From: Fidelibacterota bacterium TCS52
GTDB lineage: Bacteria > Fidelibacterota > Fidelibacteria > Fidelibacterales > Fidelibacteraceae
DNA length: 10,882 nucleotides
NCBI GenBank assembly: GCA_001577215.1
Contig: LSCC01000001.1
Location: 1-10,882 of the forward strand
Reading direction: 5' to 3'
Shown: piece by piece, positions 7,413-10,882 of the stretch
How positions within the stretch are numbered: the stretch's first letter is position 1
Layout: the number at the start of each line of letters is the position of its first letter
The notes under the pieces: model-generated
Told to the model about the DNA's origin: nothing
Databases searched by the model: none
The model's input: only the letters and a program-made list of their open reading frames with translations
Position numbers and translations under genes: made by a program

Positions 7413-7503
7413 ATTAACGTAATTCGATGACAAAAACTTTCGATCAATTAGCGTAATTCGATGACAAAAACTTTCGATCAATTAGCGTAATTCGATGACA
7501 AAA
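7413..7503 (+). repeat. Tandem 34-bp repeat array, 2.7 copies, abutting the lipoprotein stop codon
   Basis: The copies are 7413-7446, 7447-7480 and a partial one at 7481-7503. Copies 1 and 2 differ at one position (AACG versus AGCG), and the partial copy 3 is identical to copy 2 over its 23 bases. Each unit begins ATTAGCGTAATTCGATGAC. At each unit boundary AATTA-n3-TAATT forms a small hairpin; in the two later copies it extends to an 8-bp stem with one bulged C (7443-7462 and 7477-7496). The array ends exactly at the stop codon of the minus-strand lipoprotein gene, so it forms that gene's 3' untranslated region. Read on the minus strand, each hairpin is followed by a T5 run after a few bases, a terminator-like layout. 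Units are contiguous with no unique spacers, so this is not a CRISPR array. Confidence 0.9.
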
Positions 7504-8445
7504 TTAATCAAGACCAATTGTAATTATTGCATCATCTCTTTTTATCGGTATTTTATAGTATCCTTTCTTACTATTGAATAGCTCTTCATCGATAGAATTT
7601 ACCAATCCATCAGGAACATAATTGTCTAAAAACAAAATATATGGATAGACCTTATAATCTCCGGATGAAATACTAAACGACTCAAATTGAATATCATATT
7701 TACTGTATATTTGTCTAATATAATTGCTTGATGAATCAATTTTAAACTCATAATTCATATTCATTTGAGTAAATGGTGAAAAATAAGTAGTAACAATATC
7801 ACAATCATTCTGACGAAGAATTACATTTTTATTCGCAGGATCAGACAATGATTCTAAAATTATGCATGTATGGATTTGCCCTCGATGAGGAAATGGCAGC
7901 GATTGTGTATAGGTTTTTATTGATAATTCAGAGTTAATAATAGAAGTTAATTGTACATTAACATAGATTATATCATTATTACCATATATTTCAGTATCAA
8001 TACTATCAGAAGTAACGGTTGTTTTAACAGATAGCATTTTTTTCAGATCTATATTTTCAAGAAATTCACCATTTTCGTCGATATGACTTTGAACAGATGA
8101 AAATTCACCATTTGAAAAAGAGATAGCAAAATATCTGATCTCATAATTTGCAAGCCAAACATAGAGTTTATAATCTCCGTTAAGTCCTTCACCATTATTT
8201 TGTGATTCTACCGGCGGAATTCCTATTTCAAATTTTCCATTTTCATCGGTGTAAGTGCCTAAATTAAATACTTCTAACCAAACATAGACACTATCAGGAG
8301 TATCTTCATTATCGCTTAAAACAATTTTTCCCGTAATTGATGGTTCTGTGATCTCATTATTTTGCCAAAAGGGATTTGATGTACAAGATGTAAATATCAA
8401 TGCTAAAATTAAAATAATAATTGTAGAATTTACTCTGTTTTTCAT
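7504..8445 (-). CDS. Lipoprotein with a carboxypeptidase-regulatory-like beta domain, partner of the TonB-dependent receptor
   Basis: The 313-aa product has a lipoprotein signal: N-terminal K2 and R4, hydrophobic 8-18, and the lipobox FTSC with C21, followed by TSNPFW. Residues about 36-78 (SITGKIVLSDN to GTYTDENGKFEIGIPP) resemble the CarboxypepD_reg-like / SusC N-terminal beta-sandwich, in which a Y-T-D-E-N-G-K-F turn is characteristic. The remaining 235 residues look all-beta (alternating hydrophobics, NDIIYVNVQLTS, YKVYPYILFLD) and match no family I know. There is no SusD-like TPR helix content, so calling it SusD would be wrong. Its start overlaps the receptor stop by ATGA, with AGGAGG (8458-8463) 12 nt upstream inside the receptor gene. 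The coupling suggests equimolar production and a surface or periplasmic role with the receptor, possibly in ligand capture. That role is inference; the substrate is unknown. Confidence 0.8.
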   Translation of the reverse strand: MKNRVNSTIIILILALIFTSCTSNPFWQNNEITEPSITGKIVLSDNEDTPDSVYVWLEVFNLGTYTDENGKFEIGIPPVESQNNGEGLNGDYKLYVWLANYEIRYFAISFSNGEFSSVQSHIDENGEFLENIDLKKMLSVKTTVTSDSIDTEIYGNNDIIYVNVQLTSIINSELSIKTYTQSLPFPHRGQIHTCIILESLSDPANKNVILRQNDCDIVTTYFSPFTQMNMNYEFKIDSSSNYIRQIYSKYDIQFESFSISSGDYKVYPYILFLDNYVPDGLVNSIDEELFNSKKGYYKIPIKRDDAIITIGLD

Positions 8446-10655
8446 TTAAATTCAATTCCTCCTGATAAATAAAATCTTCTGTCTTTAAGTGCAATTCCCT
8501 CTAATACCATCTTATCATTTAAGATATTTTTACCACTAACAGAAATATATGTATTAAAACGCCACAGTTTGAATTCTTTTTTTAGTTGAATATCTAAACT
8601 TTTAAATGAATCCATTTCCATTTTTTTTAATATTAATACTCCATTGTTATTTATTTCATTAACAAAGAGTCCCATTGATCCGGATTCGTGAAAAAACTGT
8701 ATGCTAAAATTAAACATTTTGGGGGCTATTATTAGTCCTGTTGCTAATTTAGATGTTGGTTTAAATGGAAATGCCAATTTATTCTCAATAAAATATTTTG
8801 AAGCTGAAAAATTTAATTTACAAACACCATTTACAAATAATGGAGTTACAGAGGTTTCAATTCCATAAATTTGAGCATCATTGTAATTATCAAAATATTG
8901 TACCGAACTTCCTTTTAAATGCAGCATCCTCATTTTATTTTGATAGGAATTTGTAAATATTGAAAATTTAAATAATATTTCAGATAGAATATTGCTGTCA
9001 AATTTATTAATTGCCAAGGTGTTTACAATTTCCAAATTGCTTTTATATTCGGTCAATAAAGTATTATTTTTTTCTGTGATAGGAAATCTAAGAGCTGTAA
9101 CTTGCTGTAGGAGAGAGGGAATGCGAAATCCGGAAAAATAATTAAAATTTACCTTATATAAAAAGTATTTTGGTGTTCCAATAAAGGAAGTTGATATCAT
9201 GAATGATTTTTCATGCCAGCGATCTTTTATTGAGTCGGAAATCGCAGATATATCTGACAACTCGATTTTAGAATCAGATACATTTTCATATTTGAAACTT
9301 AATTGTACATCTTTTAAATCAAATAGAGATGATATGTCATTATTTTTAAATTGCAGACCGCCGGATATATTGTTGTTGCTTCTTTGAAAATTTTCAGTAT
9401 TTTCATTATAAGTTTCTGATATTTTTGACTTTTTATTTTGATATGCCAGAAAAATACTAATATTCTCGGTATCGTAAATATGATCACCTTGAAAAATATT
9501 TGTATTATCTTCTAGTATTCTTTTTCTAGAAGAGTCATTGTATACCCAACTATGTGCCTGATTTGAGTTTTGTTTTGAAAAATAGAAACTGCTTTCACCA
9601 ATATTTTTAAAAATTTTGTGAAATTTTAAGTTCATTAATGTCTGATCGGTTTCCAATGTGTCTGAAATTTGGCTATTTTCGTATTTTCTTTCGTTTTGTA
9701 AAAAAATTGCCTTTATATTATGCTGTTTTTTATCTTTAAATGTTTTTCCAAAAGGTATTGATAATCCTGCTGTAATATCTGAAGATGTATTTAATATACC
9801 GGAATTTGTTGTGGTATCAACATAATTTAATTTTGATGATGTGTTACCGATTCCGGAGAACATATTAACTCCAAATAGATCTTTATGTAGATTTAAATTC
9901 CATTTTCCTGAATTATATGAACCAAATTGCTGATTAAATTTAACTAAATAATCCTGTTTGTACTTAGGTACTAAATTTATAACCGCTGAAGAATTATATG
10001 CTCCCATTGAAGCAACATTATTCCCCTTGATTATATCAATATGATCCAAAATATCTTCATTAATTAGCGATAGATCAGAATTATTACTATAATTATTATT
10101 TATTGGAATTCCATCATATAAAATCACAACTTCGTCGCTATTGCTTCCTCGAATTGAAATATTTTTTTCACCGTTTAATTTTTCATTGATATGTATGCTC
10201 TGTTCGCTTTTTAGAACGTCCGTTACATCTATATTGCCGACATCCTCAAATGAAGCAGAGGAAATTGAAGTTACAGCATTTCTAATTTCTTGTTTATATT
10301 CAAATTCATTTATATTTCCGTAAATACTAATATTCTTAAATTGGAATACTTTTTCAATTAATTTTATCTTTTCTCTATCTTTAATATCACCAAAGTTTAT
10401 TTTCTTAAGTTTATACTTCACATGACTGATAATCAAACTTCTCGACTTTACTTTTGAGGTATCAATGCTCAAACGAAAATGACCATTATCATCTGTAATT
10501 GTTCCAATATACGAATCTTTTATAGAAATATTTACACTCTGAATTGGTTTACTGTCTGTTGAATCAACAACAGTTCCTTTTATGACAATATTTTGTCCAA
10601 ATAGCTGAATAAAAATAAACAAACTAAAAATGAGAGTAAATATTTTATGTTTCAT
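8442..10655 (-). CDS. TonB-dependent outer-membrane receptor with N-terminal carboxypeptidase-regulatory-like domain
   Basis: The 737-aa product begins with a Sec signal peptide (hydrophobic 6-18, probable cleavage near LFG-Q, 20/21). A CarboxypepD_reg-like domain follows (about 22-100: IVIKGTVVDSTDSKPIQSVNISIKD and GTITDDNGHFRLSI). The plug domain is about 105-232, with ISIRGSNSDEVVILYDGIPINN (166-187) and HIDIIKGNNVASMGAYNSSAVINLV (205-229) as its standard signatures. From about 235 to the end, alternating aromatic strands form the 22-stranded barrel, ending GGIEFK. Such proteins import large or scarce ligands across the outer membrane using TonB energy. At 737 aa it is shorter than typical SusC proteins (about 1000) and closer to cobalamin or siderophore receptors in size. 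No TonB box or ligand-specific motif is evident, and the barrel is rich in N, S and K, like other genes here. The start is preceded by a weak GGAA site. It is the first gene of a two-gene operon. Confidence 0.92.
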   Translation of the reverse strand: MKHKIFTLIFSLFIFIQLFGQNIVIKGTVVDSTDSKPIQSVNISIKDSYIGTITDDNGHFRLSIDTSKVKSRSLIISHVKYKLKKINFGDIKDREKIKLIEKVFQFKNISIYGNINEFEYKQEIRNAVTSISSASFEDVGNIDVTDVLKSEQSIHINEKLNGEKNISIRGSNSDEVVILYDGIPINNNYSNNSDLSLINEDILDHIDIIKGNNVASMGAYNSSAVINLVPKYKQDYLVKFNQQFGSYNSGKWNLNLHKDLFGVNMFSGIGNTSSKLNYVDTTTNSGILNTSSDITAGLSIPFGKTFKDKKQHNIKAIFLQNERKYENSQISDTLETDQTLMNLKFHKIFKNIGESSFYFSKQNSNQAHSWVYNDSSRKRILEDNTNIFQGDHIYDTENISIFLAYQNKKSKISETYNENTENFQRSNNNISGGLQFKNNDISSLFDLKDVQLSFKYENVSDSKIELSDISAISDSIKDRWHEKSFMISTSFIGTPKYFLYKVNFNYFSGFRIPSLLQQVTALRFPITEKNNTLLTEYKSNLEIVNTLAINKFDSNILSEILFKFSIFTNSYQNKMRMLHLKGSSVQYFDNYNDAQIYGIETSVTPLFVNGVCKLNFSASKYFIENKLAFPFKPTSKLATGLIIAPKMFNFSIQFFHESGSMGLFVNEINNNGVLILKKMEMDSFKSLDIQLKKEFKLWRFNTYISVSGKNILNDKMVLEGIALKDRRFYLSGGIEFK

Positions 10656-10805
10656 AATTTTTTTCCAATAATTTATTAAAATTTAATAAAAAGTATCTGA
10701 GATTCATAATAAAAAATTATAATACACAAATAAAATGAAATGGAGATCTTATGACTTAGGTGAAGAGGTAAATAGATAATTTTATGGCTATGTGAGAAAG
10801 ATAGA
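10656..10805 (-). promoter_or_regulatory. Upstream region of the receptor operon: -10 candidate and an A/T palindrome
   Basis: Read on the minus strand, a perfect TATAAT lies at 10721-10716 within GTGTATTATAATTTT, but no good -35 is seen at 16-18 nt. Between it and the start codon is the inverted repeat TTTATTAAAATTTAATAAA (10672-10690), 9-bp arms around one base. It would lie in the 5' leader or serve as an operator. It does not match a Fur box that I can recognise. GGAA at 10663-10666 is the only ribosome-binding-like site. No coding sequence is visible in 10656-10805. Confidence 0.35.
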
Positions 10806-10882
10806 ATTGATTAACTAGTTAATTGATTTTTCTATGAAATCAGTTTTCTGAATAAAAAAGTTCGTTATTGTTAGTTACTAAA
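10806..10882 (+). repeat. Intergenic direct repeat, right copy, cut by the window edge
   Basis: It starts TTGATTAACTAGTTAATTGA, containing the perfect 14-bp palindrome ATTAACTAGTTAAT, then a T5 run, a short variable middle, and GTTCGTTATTGTTAGTTA plus CTAAA at the edge. It matches the left copy (7306-7399) at both ends with a shorter centre. No plus-strand gene ends just upstream of it, so it is unlikely to be simply a gene's terminator. The copy probably continues beyond the window. Confidence 0.7.

Noticed and set aside
7413..7503. CRISPR array
   Set aside because: The repeats are contiguous with a 34-bp period and no spacers, and no cas gene is present.
7504..8445. SusD-like substrate-binding lipoprotein
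   Set aside because: Its size, predicted all-beta composition and lack of TPR-like helices do not fit SusD. Only its operon position after a TonB-dependent receptor suggested it.
9199..9387. Small plus-strand open frames antisense to the receptor gene (also 10141-10323)
   Set aside because: They are shadows of the receptor reading frame with no ribosome binding site or recognisable motif.
7306..10882. Integron-type cassette between attC sites
   Set aside because: The repeats lack a recognisable pair of RYYYAAC and GTTRRRY core sites in attC arrangement, the enclosed unit is a two-gene operon with its own promoter region, and no integrase is in the window.
10656..10882. Cobalamin riboswitch upstream of the receptor, suggested by the corrinoid adenosyltransferase in the same window
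   Set aside because: The leader is A/T-only over most of its length and shows no B12-box-like GCCACTG or the G-rich conserved core. The two genes are also in separate operons 8 kb apart.

Overview
The window is strongly AT-rich. Its proteins point to a Gram-negative bacterium of the Fibrobacteres-Chlorobi-Bacteroidetes (FCB) type: a TonB-dependent receptor with an N-terminal carboxypeptidase-regulatory-like domain, a leucyl-tRNA synthetase whose Zn-1 insertion has lost its cysteines and carries the NGxSERG-type sequence I associate with Bacteroidota, and several lipoproteins. I cannot name a phylum from the sequence alone; an AT-rich or candidate FCB lineage is the best guess.

Left block, + strand, about 1-4061: four tightly packed genes with gaps of 0-3 nt, almost certainly one operon. 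They encode a corrinoid adenosyltransferase (cobO/btuR type, cut by the left edge), quinolinate synthase NadA (4Fe-4S, NAD biosynthesis), a small coiled-coil lipoprotein started by TTG, and an N-acyl-D-amino-acid deacylase with a combined Tat and lipoprotein leader. The first two are cytoplasmic cofactor enzymes and the last two are envelope proteins, so they share transcription but no obvious pathway.

Middle block, + strand, about 4062-7288: a small MerR-family regulator with its own promoter region and strong ribosome binding site, a tRNA-Pro(GGG) without encoded CCA, and full-length leuS.

Right block, - strand, about 7289-10655: a two-gene operon (ATGA overlap) of a TonB-dependent outer-membrane receptor followed by a 313-aa lipoprotein. 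The lipoprotein is not recognisable as SusD. The operon converges on leuS.

The most unusual non-coding signal is repetitive DNA around this last operon. A sequence of about 95 bp lies downstream of leuS (7306-7399), and a clearly related copy in the same orientation lies upstream of the receptor gene (10806 to the window edge), exactly 3,500 bp away. Between the left copy and the lipoprotein stop codon is a tandem array of a 34-bp unit (2.7 copies), each copy with an AATTA-n3-TAATT hairpin. No gene-free stretch exceeds 300 bases. I see no insertion sequence, CRISPR array, defence system or riboswitch. The rest is ordinary housekeeping and envelope content.
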